Positions 1 through 9,351 of a DNA stretch of 61,420 nt are shown here, in pieces. A program made the position numbers and the translations under genes. Origin of the DNA: JBGPEQ01 sp050180895 (lineage in GTDB: Bacteria; Pseudomonadota; Alphaproteobacteria; Dongiales; Dongiaceae); assembly GCA_050180895.1 (NCBI GenBank), contig JBFXDS010000019.1:1-61420 (forward strand), read 5' to 3'. The notes under the pieces were generated by a model. It was given only the letters and a program-made list of their open reading frames with translations. It had not been told where the DNA came from and did no database searches. Within the stretch, counting starts at the first letter, position 1. Each line of letters starts with the position of its first letter.

Positions 1-89
1 CCAGGACATCCTCGCTCGACCAAGGCCACGACCGTCTGCTCGTAGACATCGAGCCTGCTCAAGCTTCCGTCCTGCGCCCTCATTCGCAT
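1..89 (-). CDS. partial CDS, N-terminal 29 codons of unknown protein
   Basis: An ATG at 89-87, with a second in-frame ATG at 83-81, opens a reading frame that runs off the left edge without a stop. It encodes MRMRAQDGSLSRLDVYEQ and about eleven further residues. A purine-rich stretch (aggagtggagt on the minus strand) sits just before the ATG and would serve as ribosome binding site. The product cannot be recognised from this fragment. The gene would be divergent from the SDR gene at 231. Confidence is limited because only 89 bases are visible. Confidence 0.4.
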   Translation of the reverse strand, partial: MRMRAQDGSLSRLDVYEQTVVALVERGCP

Positions 90-120
90 ACTCCACTCCT
101 GCACACCTCATTCCGCAAAG

Positions 121-199
121 CTCCCGCAAGCGGGAGAGGGGACTTGATTTGTGCCGCGCTCTCGGTCGAGTCCCCTCTCCCGCATCGGCGGGAGAGGGT
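121..199. repeat. REP-like nested palindromes (CTCCCGC family)
   Basis: Three overlapping palindromes lie here. CTCCCGC-aa-GCGGGAG is at 121-136. CTCTCCCGC-atc-GGCGGGAGAG is near 175-196. A long-range inverted pair, cgggagaggggact at 131-144 and agtcccctctcccg at 169-182, joins them. This matches the look of short dispersed extragenic palindromes in alphaproteobacterial genomes. It occupies most of the intergenic space before the SDR gene; it could also affect that gene's leader, but no function is shown. Confidence 0.65.
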
Positions 200-230
200 T
201 AGGGTGAGGGTCCTTCAGATAGTTATATAG

Positions 231-1016
231 GTGCAATCGACAATGGTTCAGCATTCATTCGACCTTACCGGCCTCACGGCCGTCGTCAGCGGCGCCGGCC
301 GCGGCTTGGGGCGGGCGATGGCGAAGGCGCTGGCGGCGGCCGGGGCGAAGGTCGTCTGCGGCGCGCGCAGCACGGTGGAGGTCGAGGAGACGGCGGCGGA
401 GATCGTCGCCGGCGGCGGCCAGGCCTTCGCCGTCCATCTCGACGCGACCAAGCCGGCGGAGTGCCGCGCCATGGTCGACCGCGCGGTCGCCAGCTCCGGC
501 CGCCTCGACATCGCCGTCGTCAATCACGGCATCGGCTTCGCATCGCCGGCGGCGGAGACCAGCGAGGAGCAGTTCCGCCGCATGGTCGAGATCAACCTGA
601 CGGGCTGCTTCAACCTGGCGCAGGCCGCCGGCCGGCAGATGATCAAGCAGAAGACGGGCGGCTCGATCATCCTGATCTCCTCGACCGGCAGCCTCGTCGG
701 CTTCAACGGGCTCGCCGCCTACGGCGCCTCCAAGGGCGGCGTCGACCAGCTCTGCCGGCAGCTGGCAGTCGAATGGGGGCCGCACGACATCCGCGTCAAC
801 TGCGTGAACCCCGGCTACACCACCCACAACATGCGCGGCACCGATACGCGCCATGCCGCCGCCGATCTCAACGAGGAGATGAGGCGGATGACGCCGATGC
901 AACGCCGCGGCACGCCGGAAGAGATGGCGGCGCCGGTCGTCTTCCTGGCCTCGCCGGCGGCCTCCTTCATCAGCGGCGTGGTGATCCCGGTCGACGGCGG
1001 CTACTGCGCGATGTAG
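231..1016 (+). CDS. SDR family oxidoreductase
   Basis: This is a classical short-chain dehydrogenase/reductase of 261 residues, the usual length. The cofactor loop SGAGRGLG is at residues 20-27 (the first residue is Ser rather than the usual Thr). A VNHGIG segment replaces the common NNAG. The catalytic YGASK places Tyr at 164 and Lys at 168, and the C-terminus ends in the VDGGY signature typical of gluconate 5-dehydrogenase/3-ketoacyl reductase-like SDRs. The listed start is GTG at 231; ATG at 243 is equally possible. The substrate cannot be deduced, and no neighbour suggests one. Confidence 0.9.
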   Translation: MQSTMVQHSFDLTGLTAVVSGAGRGLGRAMAKALAAAGAKVVCGARSTVEVEETAAEIVAGGGQAFAVHLDATKPAECRAMVDRAVASSGRLDIAVVNHGIGFASPAAETSEEQFRRMVEINLTGCFNLAQAAGRQMIKQKTGGSIILISSTGSLVGFNGLAAYGASKGGVDQLCRQLAVEWGPHDIRVNCVNPGYTTHNMRGTDTRHAAADLNEEMRRMTPMQRRGTPEEMAAPVVFLASPAASFISGVVIPVDGGYCAM

Positions 1017-1134
1017 GCCGCGAGACTCGCGGATTCGCCGATTCGAAATGCCTTCATCCTGTCCCAATCTCGCCCAACTCCGCCCCTGCCGGACTGTTTG
1101 TGGTGGGGAAGTCTGGCGATGGAGGAGACGGGCA

Positions 1135-1554
1135 ATGAAGGCAAACATCTTCTTCCCCCTGGTGACGATCGCGCTACTGACCGTCGGTGTCGCGCGCGGC
1201 GCGCTGTGCGCGCCCGATCCCGAGCAGACCTCGGGCGGCATCCGCTATGCGTGCGCCGGCGTGTCGGAGGAGAGCCGCACCGACCCGCGCTGGTCCGCCT
1301 ATCCGGTGAAGCTGGTGTTCGCCGCGGCGGACGGCGGCTTCCTCGGCGACGTGGCCGTGACGGTCGCAGGCTCCGGCGGCGGCGAGATTTTCTCCGCGCA
1401 CTGTCTGTCGCCGTGGCTGCTGGTGGATCTGCCGCCGGGCAAGTATGAGGTTCAGGCCGTCGCGCGGCAGTCCTATACGCAGACGTTTCCGCTGGCCGTC
1501 GGACCGGGCAGGCAGAAGGAGCGCACGACGCGCTTTGCCGAGATCACGGACTGA
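1135..1554 (+). CDS. secreted hypothetical protein with carboxypeptidase-regulatory-like fold
   Basis: This 139-residue product starts at ATG 1135, preceded by a good ribosome binding site (ggaggagacggg). The first ~24 residues (MKANIFFPLVTIALLTVGVARG) are a basic-hydrophobic signal peptide, so the protein is probably exported to the periplasm. The mature part contains the motif LPPGKYEVQA, typical of carboxypeptidase-regulatory-like beta-sandwich domains, and two or three cysteines that could form a disulfide. No enzyme motif is visible. The function is unknown; the fold assignment is inferred from one motif. Confidence 0.7.
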   Translation: MKANIFFPLVTIALLTVGVARGALCAPDPEQTSGGIRYACAGVSEESRTDPRWSAYPVKLVFAAADGGFLGDVAVTVAGSGGGEIFSAHCLSPWLLVDLPPGKYEVQAVARQSYTQTFPLAVGPGRQKERTTRFAEITD

Positions 1555-1751
1555 CATCGGGAACAGGGTGCATCGGCGCGTGCAGCCGGATTCCTCCGCG
1601 GCGTTAAGGTTAGCGGTCCCTGCGACAGAGCGGCGCGGCGTCTTAACGACGTAATTTCGGCCAATTTTAAGGGCCATCGCGCCAATCTGCGCAATGGAGC
1701 GCGGCCGCCTCTATCGGCGCGCTGCGAGTCGGCCCGCCACAGGAGATCCGT

Positions 1752-1859
1752 ATGAGCGACAGGCGCCTCGATGCGACGGCTGCGAAAGCAGCGCTGCCGA
1801 AGGAGGCGTCCTGCTGCCCGCGGCCGGCGACCGCGCAGATCCTCGGCCTCGCCGGTTAG
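1752..1859 (+). CDS. possible 35-aa small protein
   Basis: Within the 399-base gap between the secreted protein and the sensor kinase, an ATG at 1752 follows aggagatccgt, a convincing Shine-Dalgarno sequence. It opens 35 codons ending in TAG at 1857-1859, with product MSDRRLDATAAKAALPKEAS and 15 more residues. Codon usage is ordinary for this genome, but the peptide is too short to recognise. The rest of the gap holds an AT-richer stretch near 1605-1675 that could carry a promoter. No other gene is seen there. Confidence 0.35.
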   Translation: MSDRRLDATAAKAALPKEASCCPRPATAQILGLAG

Positions 1860-1953
1860 CCAGCGGTTCACGAATCACTGATACATCCGGGCGCCGGCGA
1901 CACGCCATCGTCCGATCGTTCTGCCCCGAGTACACAGATCCAGTTCCGTCCCG

Positions 1954-3135
<1,182 letters not shown>

Positions 3136-3162
<27 letters not shown>

Positions 3163-3219
3163 GGGCTTTCTTCGTGCCTTGAAGACTGCCCCTCATCCTG
3201 AGCTTGTCGAAGGACGCAC
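3136..3219. repeat. REPIN-like element, family A, copy 1
   Basis: Two inverted arms, each containing CTTCGACAAGCTCAGGATGA or its complement, lie at 3136-3165 and 3190-3219. They are separated by a ~24-base centre reading tttcttcgtgcc. The same ~85-base unit occurs at 12384/13570-13634, 43086-43170, 59504-59588 and 61239-61312. The left arm overlaps and terminates the sensor kinase reading frame. The orientation of the centre is the same as the copy at 43086. Confidence 0.9.
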
Positions 3220-3261
3220 CTTGGCCGTGCAAAGACTATTCAGCAGTCCCTAGACCGCGCC

Positions 3262-3624
3262 CTACGCCATCCCGTGCCGCCGGCGCCAGTCGACGGGCTG
3301 AAGCGCATAGAACACCTCGGCCTTTTCGCCCTCGTATCTGAGCGGCGTGCCTTCCGGCAGCCAGATCACGTCGCCCGGCTTGGCCTCGATCTTCCGCCGA
3401 TAGCCCTTGCCGACGCGCAGACGGAACAGGCCCGCGAGCACGACGATGATCTCGTCGTACAGTACCGTCCATTCGATGGAGCAACTGTCGAAGCGGGCGA
3501 TGCCGCCGCCCATGCTGCGGCTGATGTCCGGCGTGATCAGGCGGGCGATCGACGCCTTGCCGGGCGGGCCGCCATATTTCTCGAACTTGATCTTGACGCG
3601 CTTGAAGTGCTGGACCTTCGACAT
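3262..3624 (-). CDS. cupin-domain protein, EutQ-like
   Basis: This small 120-residue protein is predicted to be a single cupin beta-barrel. The clearest cupin features are the strand pattern LYDEIIVVLAGLFRLRVG followed by KPGDVIWLPEGTPL, the second cupin motif. The arrangement resembles the C-terminal domain of EutQ-type ethanolamine utilisation proteins, although no other eut gene is present. The start at 3624 follows a purine-rich stretch on the minus strand. It lies convergent to the kinase, separated by the family A repeat. Its ligand is unknown, and a metal site is not obvious. Confidence 0.75.
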   Translation of the reverse strand: MSKVQHFKRVKIKFEKYGGPPGKASIARLITPDISRSMGGGIARFDSCSIEWTVLYDEIIVVLAGLFRLRVGKGYRRKIEAKPGDVIWLPEGTPLRYEGEKAEVFYALQPVDWRRRHGMA

Positions 3625-3669
3625 CGGACGGAGCCTCCCCCTTTTCTGCCGATCATGAACGAAGCCGGG

Positions 3670-4605
3670 TCATCCTGGCGGTTCCGGGTTGGCGACGGCG
3701 CGGCGCGGGCGTAGCGGCAGGTGGCGCAGCTGCGACTGCAGCACGCCGGCCAGCACCAGGGCGCCGCCGAGCAGCTGCAGCGCCGTCGGATAGATGCCGA
3801 GCATGACGGCGGTGAGCAGGATGGCGATCACCGGCGTCAGGTTGATGAACAGCGAGGCGACGACGAAGCCGAGCTTGTGGACGGCATAGTGCCAGAGGAA
3901 GAAGCTGAGGATCACCGGCCCGCCCGTCATCCAGGCGAAGAGGCCGAGATCCAGGCTCGACAGCGGCATGGTCGGCCGCAGCGGCGCCAGGCCGACCAGC
4001 GCGACGAGGATATAGACCATCACCGAGACGACCGAGCCGGTGGCGATCGTCGTGCCGGCGATGCGCATCTGCGACCAGCCGGCGAGCCAGCGCTGCGCGG
4101 CCAGCGAGTACCAGGCCCAGCAGACGGTGGCCCCGATGATCAGCATCTCGCCGCCGCGCAGGGCGAACGGTCCGTCGGCGCCGTCGGGATCGTAGGTCGC
4201 GATCACGCCGCCGGCGAGGGCCAGCCCGATGGCCGGCAGGCTGCTGCGGTCGAGCGGCTGGCGGAAGCCGACCCGCGCCACGGCGGCGTTGATCGCCGGC
4301 GCCATGGCCGACAGCACGGCGGCCGTGACCGGGTTGGTATGGGCATAGCCGACGATGAGCAGCGGGCCGAAGAAGCCGATGCCGACCGCCCCCAGGAGCC
4401 AGACGTGCCCGTCGACGAGGGCGCGGCCGAGCCCGCGGCTCGATTCGGCGAGAAGGAGTATGAGGAGGAATATCGGGCCGGCGACCACGTAGCGCGAGGA
4501 GGTCAGGAAAAACGGGTCCCAGCGCGGGACCATGACGGCGACGCAGGGGATCATCGAGCCCCAGGTGAAGACGGTGACCAGCAGTCCGAGGTTGGCGCGC
4601 AGCAT
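3670..4605 (-). CDS. EamA/DMT-superfamily membrane transporter
   Basis: This integral inner-membrane protein of about 311 residues has ten predicted helices arranged as two EamA repeats (for example LGLLVTVFTWGSMIPCVAVM at the N-terminus and ALQLLGGALVLAGVLQSQL at the end). Members export metabolites or amino acids; the substrate here is unknown. The listed start is the ATG at 4605, just before the first hydrophobic helix. The frame is open further upstream to 4755 with an ATG at 4644, but that extension is Arg-rich and lacks a hydrophobic segment. It is transcribed in the same direction as the cupin, 45 bases upstream of it. Confidence 0.85.
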   Translation of the reverse strand: MLRANLGLLVTVFTWGSMIPCVAVMVPRWDPFFLTSSRYVVAGPIFLLILLLAESSRGLGRALVDGHVWLLGAVGIGFFGPLLIVGYAHTNPVTAAVLSAMAPAINAAVARVGFRQPLDRSSLPAIGLALAGGVIATYDPDGADGPFALRGGEMLIIGATVCWAWYSLAAQRWLAGWSQMRIAGTTIATGSVVSVMVYILVALVGLAPLRPTMPLSSLDLGLFAWMTGGPVILSFFLWHYAVHKLGFVVASLFINLTPVIAILLTAVMLGIYPTALQLLGGALVLAGVLQSQLRHLPLRPRRAVANPEPPG

Positions 4606-4870
4606 GGCGCGGCGACGGTAGCGGGTCCGGCCGGCGTTGACCATGCGGCCGCGGCGCCTGCGCCTGCATGGCTGTCCCGCGCGCGCCGCAATCTCGCCGG
4701 CGCGGCGCCGGGCGCACGGGGCGCCGCCGGAAGGAGACGAATCTTGCGATCTCAACCATTGGTTAACGTTAGGAAGCGGTTAACCCGGGGCGCCGATAAT
4801 GCCGGCAATGTTCAGATGTTGCGCCCCGCCGTCGGCGGCGTAAGGTTGAGGTCCGCAGCCGAACGCGATC

Positions 4871-5344
4871 ATGGCCTGGATCAATCTCGTGCCTCCGAAC
4901 TGGATCCGCCGTCTCTCGGGGTCGAAGCCCGGAGCCGCCGCCCGGGCGAGTCCGGCGCCCGGATCGCCCCGTCGCGTCCTCGTCATCGATGACGACGGCG
5001 TGACCCGCCTGGTGCTGGGGGCCGCGTTGCGCGACGCCGGCTACGATGTCGAAGATGTCGGCGACGGCGGCGAAGGACTGACCGCCTTCCGCCGGCGGCC
5101 CGCCGACCTCGTCATCACCGATCTGGTCATGCCGCAGCAGGGCGGTCTCGAGACCGTCCGCGAACTGCGCAAGGCCGATCCGACGGTGCGCATCCTCGTC
5201 GTCTCCGGCGTCACCGGCGCCAGCGCCGAGCATCTGCGCACCGCGGTGCGGCTCGGGGCCGACCGGGTGCTGCCGAAGCCGGTCAACATCGGCGAGCTGC
5301 TGACCATGGTCGCCGGGCTGCTGGCCGAGCCGCCGCGCAGCTGA
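4871..5344 (+). CDS. stand-alone response regulator (receiver domain)
   Basis: This 157-residue protein has a ~33-residue Pro/Ala-rich N-terminal tail followed by one CheY-like receiver domain. It has the acidic cluster IDDD at about 39-42, phosphoacceptor Asp84 in VITDLVMP and Lys136 in LPKPV. There is no output domain, so it works by protein interaction or within a phosphorelay. No kinase is immediately adjacent; the soluble kinase at 1954 and the hybrid kinase at 37483 are the nearest candidates. It is divergent from the DMT transporter. Confidence 0.9.
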   Translation: MAWINLVPPNWIRRLSGSKPGAAARASPAPGSPRRVLVIDDDGVTRLVLGAALRDAGYDVEDVGDGGEGLTAFRRRPADLVITDLVMPQQGGLETVRELRKADPTVRILVVSGVTGASAEHLRTAVRLGADRVLPKPVNIGELLTMVAGLLAEPPRS

Positions 5345-5529
5345 TCGAGACTGGCCGCCTTACTTAGACCCCTATTTTTCAGACATTCCGCCCGGCCGCC
5401 TCGGCGTGTCTACGGGGTCCGCATGGATTAGACATTGGCCAGTGGAGAGAGTAGGCTGGCCCGGTTGCGGCCACCCTCGCCCGGCCCGCAGCAGCCATCA
5501 GCCAGCAACGAACCCGCGGGGCCCGCGCC

Positions 5530-5751
5530 ATGACGGTCGAATCCGACAAGCCGATTCCTATCGCCTGTGCGCAATGCCACAACCAGGTCGAGAAGACGTT
5601 CCAGTGGCTCAGCGACAACGAGCTGCTGGAGTGCCCGTCCTGCCGCCGCAACATGGCCGGCGAGCGCGCCGCCGTCATCCAGCATGTCCGCGCCATCCGC
5701 AAGGCCATCGCCGATTTCGCCCGGGACGCCGGCCGCACGATCAACCTGTGA
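5530..5751 (+). CDS. small zinc-ribbon protein
   Basis: This 73-residue protein contains two knuckles, CAQC and CPSC, about 22 residues apart, the spacing of a zinc ribbon. A helical C-terminus (AAVIQHVRAIRKAIADFARD) follows. Such proteins often bind nucleic acid or act as adaptors; no specific role can be assigned. The stop at 5749-5751 lies 13 bases before the next gene, so the two are probably co-transcribed. Confidence 0.7.
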   Translation: MTVESDKPIPIACAQCHNQVEKTFQWLSDNELLECPSCRRNMAGERAAVIQHVRAIRKAIADFARDAGRTINL

Positions 5752-5764
5752 GTGGAAACCGGCC

Positions 5765-6199
5765 GTGACCCATCCGAAACTCGTGCCGGAGCTGTTCGTC
5801 TCCGATATCGCGCGGAGTCTAGCCTTTTATGTCGGTGTGATCGGCTGTCGGGTCCGCTACGATCGGCCGGCGAATGGCTTCGCCTACCTGGATCTCGGCG
5901 GCGCCGAACTGATGATCGAGCAGGAGACCGACTTCTGGGCGACGGCGTCGCGCGCGTACCCCTATGGGCGCGGGGTTAATTTCCAGATCGAGGTCGAGGA
6001 CGTCCAGCCGCTGCTGACGCGGATCGCGGCGACGGATACGGCGTTGTTCCGGCCGGTCGAGGAGGTGTGGTACAGGGCGGGCGACGTCTACAGCGGCAGC
6101 CGCCAGTTCCTCGTCCAGGATCCCGACGGATATCTGCTGCGGTTCTGCGAGAATCTCGGCGAGCGGGCGACACCCGGTCAGGGACGGGTCGTCACCTGA
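5765..6199 (+). CDS. VOC-superfamily protein, bleomycin-resistance-like
   Basis: This 144-residue glyoxalase/bleomycin-resistance-type protein opens with KLVPELFVSDIARSLAFY, then GFAYLDLGGAELMIEQ and later FLVQDPDGYLLRF, the paired beta-alpha-beta-beta-beta modules of the VOC fold. The likely start is GTG at 5765; the frame is open upstream but overlaps the zinc-ribbon gene. The second-half sequence FLVQDPDGYLLRFCENLG is the conserved end strand. It may bind a drug or act on a small substrate; sequence alone cannot say. Confidence 0.85.
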   Translation: MTHPKLVPELFVSDIARSLAFYVGVIGCRVRYDRPANGFAYLDLGGAELMIEQETDFWATASRAYPYGRGVNFQIEVEDVQPLLTRIAATDTALFRPVEEVWYRAGDVYSGSRQFLVQDPDGYLLRFCENLGERATPGQGRVVT

Positions 6200-6274
6200 C
6201 GTCGGCCCGTCGGACGCGAACTTATCGTCGTCCGCAGGCCGCCCTACCCCGGCGGCGGGGCGTTACAAAGTATT

Positions 6275-6289
6275 GCAATCATTTTCATC
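6275..6289. promoter_or_regulatory. weak Fur-like AT-rich site
   Basis: The sequence gcaatcattttcatc resembles half of the Fur consensus (GATAATCATTATCATC) at about 12 of 16 positions. It lies about 100-170 bases before the small membrane protein gene. This is a visual match only, in a region otherwise without features, and could be chance. Confidence 0.25.
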
Positions 6290-6388
6290 GCCGACATAGA
6301 GCCGTTGCGTCCGCCGGCTATCGTGCGTCGCGTGTCGAAACCCGGCCTGTGGGTTCGGCAGATGCCCGGCCGGGGCGAGCGGAATTGA

Positions 6389-6613
6389 GTGCGGGTCGCG
6401 ATGTCCCGGCCGGTTTTCGAACGAAGGTCCCGCACGCCGCATGCCATGCACGAGATCGTGACATTCCGCCGCGTTCGGACGCGGGCGAGCGTTCCGGAAA
6501 CGCCGGTGCGCGACGAAAAATGGACGCCGCGCCAAACCATCTTGTTCACGCTTGCGAGCAGCCTCGGCCTGTGGGCGGGGATCATCGGCGGGCTGAAGCT
6601 GCTTCTGGGGTAG
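6389..6613 (+). CDS. small membrane protein, unknown
   Basis: This open frame of 74 residues begins at GTG 6389, with ATG alternatives at 6401 and 6446. The last ~25 residues (TILFTLASSLGLWAGIIGGL) form one strong transmembrane helix preceded by basic residues, so a C-terminal membrane anchor is likely. No motif is recognised. If the 6446 start is right the product is 55 residues. It is convergent with the SHMT-like gene, only six bases away. Confidence 0.5.
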   Translation: MRVAMSRPVFERRSRTPHAMHEIVTFRRVRTRASVPETPVRDEKWTPRQTILFTLASSLGLWAGIIGGLKLLLG

Positions 6614-6619
6614 AAAAGA

Positions 6620-7981
6620 TCACCGCAGCCGCGGAGGCAGGGCGTTCTCGAAGCAGTAGTAGAGCGTCTGGAAGCCGCGGCGGAACTCGATCACGCGCCG
6701 GCGCACGGCCTCCGCGTCCGCGCCCTTCACCAGCATGTCATGCATGAAATCGGCGATCGTGGCCATCTCGGCAGGCCCCATGCCGAGGCGGGTGACCTCG
6801 ATGGTGCCGATGCGGATGCCCGAGGGCTTGTCCCAATCCTCCGGCCGGTCGCCGGGGATCAGATTCTTGTTGACGATGATGTTGGCCTCCTGCAGCCGGT
6901 TGGCGGCCGCGTAGCCGCCGCCCCACCGGCGCACGTCGGCGATCGCCTGGTGCGAGCGGGTAAAGCCCTTGTGCGCGCAGAGACAGGGGATGCCGCGCTC
7001 CTGCAGCGCCCGCGCCAGCGCCTGGGCATTGGCGACGATCTCGGCCATGTAGGTCTTGCCGAAGGCGAGCAATTCTGCCGCGGCGTAGCCGAGGGCGGCG
7101 ACGCGGTTGACTTGGTGCGTGGCCGCCCACACGGGGAACACCGCATGGGTGAGCGGCTCGGTGAGCGAGGGATCATTCCAGATCATGATGCCGCTTTGCG
7201 GGCCGCTGAAGGTCTTGCCGGCCGATCCCGTGAGCACGTCGGCGCCCTCGCGCAGCGGATCCTGGTACTGGCCGCCGGCCACGAGGCCGAGCTGGTGGGC
7301 GCCGTCGAAGAACAGGCGGCCGCCCCACTCGGCGACGATCGCCTTCATCTCCCGGAGCGGGAAGGGGAACAGCGCCATCGACAGCCCGAGGGCGACGAGC
7401 TTCGGCCGCACGGCGCGGGCGACGGTGCGGAAGGCGTCGAGATCGACCTCCAGCTCGCGCGCGTCGAAGGGCACGTCGACGATCTTCAGGCCGCGGGCGC
7501 CGGCCGGGCCGTCCGGCCGGTTGCTGGAGTGGCCGCCGAAGGGCTGGGCGATGCTCATGATGACGTCGCCGGGGTCGGTGAGCGCCGTGTAGACGGCGGC
7601 ATTGCCGATCATCGAGGCGCACAGCCGGTGATCGGCATAGGCTGCATCGTAGAGCTTCTTCAGCAGCTCGACGGTGAGCGCCTCGATCTCGTCGATATGG
7701 CGGGTGCCGGTGAACCAGCGCTGGAGCCGGCCGATATGCCCTTCGGCGGCGCGCGTTCCGACCTCGGCGGAGAGCAGCCGGCGCACCGTCGGGCTGGTCG
7801 GCGCCTCGGGCGCCAGCAGGTTGATGCACTGCGCGCCGCGCCAGGTCGCGTTGCGCTCGACGGCCGCCAGGATCTCCGCGCCCATCGATTCGAAATCGTT
7901 GCAGCCGTCGAGCAGCCGGCGCGTGCGCGCGAGGACCTCGGCGTCATGGACTTCGACCGGCGCACCCGCAACTGCCGACAT
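6620..7981 (-). CDS. SHMT-like PLP-dependent enzyme
   Basis: This 453-residue fold-type I PLP enzyme is related to serine hydroxymethyltransferase. The N-terminal part has the SHMT-like INLLAPEAPTSPTVR and HIDEIEAL segments, and the cofactor lysine lies in LTGSAGKTFSGPQSG. Two glycine-rich stretches (PFGGHSSNRP, FFDGAHQLGLVAGG) contribute to the phosphate and ring site. The start at 7981 is supported by a strong ribosome binding site (gaggggagg) on the minus strand; the frame is open to 8218, but that extension has no coding character. It is divergent from the PAS_5 gene. True SHMT motifs are only partly kept, so the substrate is uncertain. Confidence 0.8.
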   Translation of the reverse strand: MSAVAGAPVEVHDAEVLARTRRLLDGCNDFESMGAEILAAVERNATWRGAQCINLLAPEAPTSPTVRRLLSAEVGTRAAEGHIGRLQRWFTGTRHIDEIEALTVELLKKLYDAAYADHRLCASMIGNAAVYTALTDPGDVIMSIAQPFGGHSSNRPDGPAGARGLKIVDVPFDARELEVDLDAFRTVARAVRPKLVALGLSMALFPFPLREMKAIVAEWGGRLFFDGAHQLGLVAGGQYQDPLREGADVLTGSAGKTFSGPQSGIMIWNDPSLTEPLTHAVFPVWAATHQVNRVAALGYAAAELLAFGKTYMAEIVANAQALARALQERGIPCLCAHKGFTRSHQAIADVRRWGGGYAAANRLQEANIIVNKNLIPGDRPEDWDKPSGIRIGTIEVTRLGMGPAEMATIADFMHDMLVKGADAEAVRRRVIEFRRGFQTLYYCFENALPPRLR

Positions 7982-8120
7982 TCGATGCCTCCCCTCGTCT
8001 CGGGCCGCCGCGCGGCGCTGTTCGCGGCGGTGATAATAGAGCCTTAACCGTAAGGCCATTACAATCGGCCTCGCCCTCCGCACACCCGGGCATACCAAGG
8101 AAAGGTCGTCCGTCGCCAAA

Positions 8121-8687
8121 ATGCGTGCGCGGGAGATGCAACTGCAGCTGATCGACCAGCTGGCACCGTCGGTTCTGCCGCCGGCGGATGACGTGAGCGT
8201 CGTGCTGTCGCCGCGCATGCAGCAGCTCCACGACTACTGGCAGGCGAAGCGCGGCCGGCGGACGATGCCGGCCCGGCGCGACATCGATCCCGCGGAGATC
8301 AAGGCGCTGCTTCCCCATGTGATCATCGCCGACCTGTTCGACGCGCCGCTGCGCATCCGCTACCGCCTCGCCGGCACCCGGGTCTGCGAATCCTTCGGGT
8401 TCAATATCGCCGGGTGCTGGCTGCACGAGCTCGACGTCACGTCCGACGTCGCATTCTGGACGGCGCAGTATGAACGGATGATGGTGTCGCAATCCCCGGT
8501 CTACGGGCGGACCACGGGCACGGAGGGAACGATCGAGCTGTTCCGCGCCGGCTGGGCGCTGTTTCCGCTGTCGAACGACGGCACGCGGGTCGACCAGTGC
8601 CTGGAGATCGAGGACTGGACCAAGGGTCGTCCGACCGCCCGCTTCGACGACAGCGCCATCGACTGGCGCGCCGTCGCGTTCGCATAG
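8121..8687 (+). CDS. PAS_5 domain protein
   Basis: This 188-residue protein belongs to the alphaproteobacterial PAS_5 family. The hallmark is LHDYWQAKRGRRTMPARRDI followed by PAEIKALLPHVIIADL, then RIRYRLAGTRVCESFG. The PAS fold occupies nearly the whole chain and there is no output domain. Members are usually uncharacterised. The gene is divergent from the SHMT-like gene and convergent with the oxygenase gene, 7 bases downstream. Confidence 0.85.
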   Translation: MRAREMQLQLIDQLAPSVLPPADDVSVVLSPRMQQLHDYWQAKRGRRTMPARRDIDPAEIKALLPHVIIADLFDAPLRIRYRLAGTRVCESFGFNIAGCWLHELDVTSDVAFWTAQYERMMVSQSPVYGRTTGTEGTIELFRAGWALFPLSNDGTRVDQCLEIEDWTKGRPTARFDDSAIDWRAVAFA

Positions 8688-8694
8688 GCAAGGG

Positions 8695-9339
8695 TCACGG
8701 ACCGACGTCGTAGCGCGTCACGTCGATGTTGACGGCGATCGAGATGCGTTCGCCGCTGCCGACGAAGGGATGCACCCAGTGCTCGAGCCAGGCCGGGAAC
8801 AGGACGAGCATGCCCGGCTGCGGCCGGATCGTCAGGTGCCGGCCGAACATGAAGGCGGGCAGCCGACCGAACACGGCCGCCGGCCGGGGGTCCTTCAGCT
8901 CCAGGAGGCCGTTGAAGGGATGCCCCGGCTCCTCCACGCCCACGGCGACATAGTAGACGACGGACCAGTGGCTTCCGGCATGGACGTGCGCGACGTTGTA
9001 GTGGCCGCTGCGGTTGACGTTGGCCCAGCCCCGCGCGGTGTAGGCCAGCCGCAGCGCATCGGCCTTGTCGCGCAGCGGCAGGCGGCAGATCTTCTGCACC
9101 GCGCCGTCGATCCAGCCCTTGAGGGCGGCGATCTCGGGCTCCGGCCAGCTCAACAGGGCCTCGTCGGAATGCCAGCCGCCGGCGTTGCTCTTGCTCTTGC
9201 CGGCGCTTCCGGCCTCGCGCGCCAGGATGATGCGCTTCAGCCCGTCGTTGAACGCGACGCTTCCCGGAACCATGTGGATCATGACCGGCACGCCGAAGGC
9301 GAGCGTGATGTCCGGGGCGAGGGGGACGTCGAGGCTCAT
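8695..9339 (-). CDS. putative 2OG-Fe(II) oxygenase (TIGR02466-like)
   Basis: This 214-residue protein has the pattern of the TIGR02466 family. SGHYNVAHVHAGSHWSVVYY carries the first metal-site His residues, and LFPAWLEHWVHPFVGSGERI carries the distal His and the Arg expected to bind 2-oxoglutarate. The surrounding jelly-roll strands are present. The substrate is unknown; related proteins include phage-associated and housekeeping hydroxylases. It lies 12 bases downstream of radC on the same strand and may be co-transcribed with it. Confidence 0.8.
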   Translation of the reverse strand: MSLDVPLAPDITLAFGVPVMIHMVPGSVAFNDGLKRIILAREAGSAGKSKSNAGGWHSDEALLSWPEPEIAALKGWIDGAVQKICRLPLRDKADALRLAYTARGWANVNRSGHYNVAHVHAGSHWSVVYYVAVGVEEPGHPFNGLLELKDPRPAAVFGRLPAFMFGRHLTIRPQPGMLVLFPAWLEHWVHPFVGSGERISIAVNIDVTRYDVGP

Positions 9340-9351
9340 TCGGCCGGCCTC

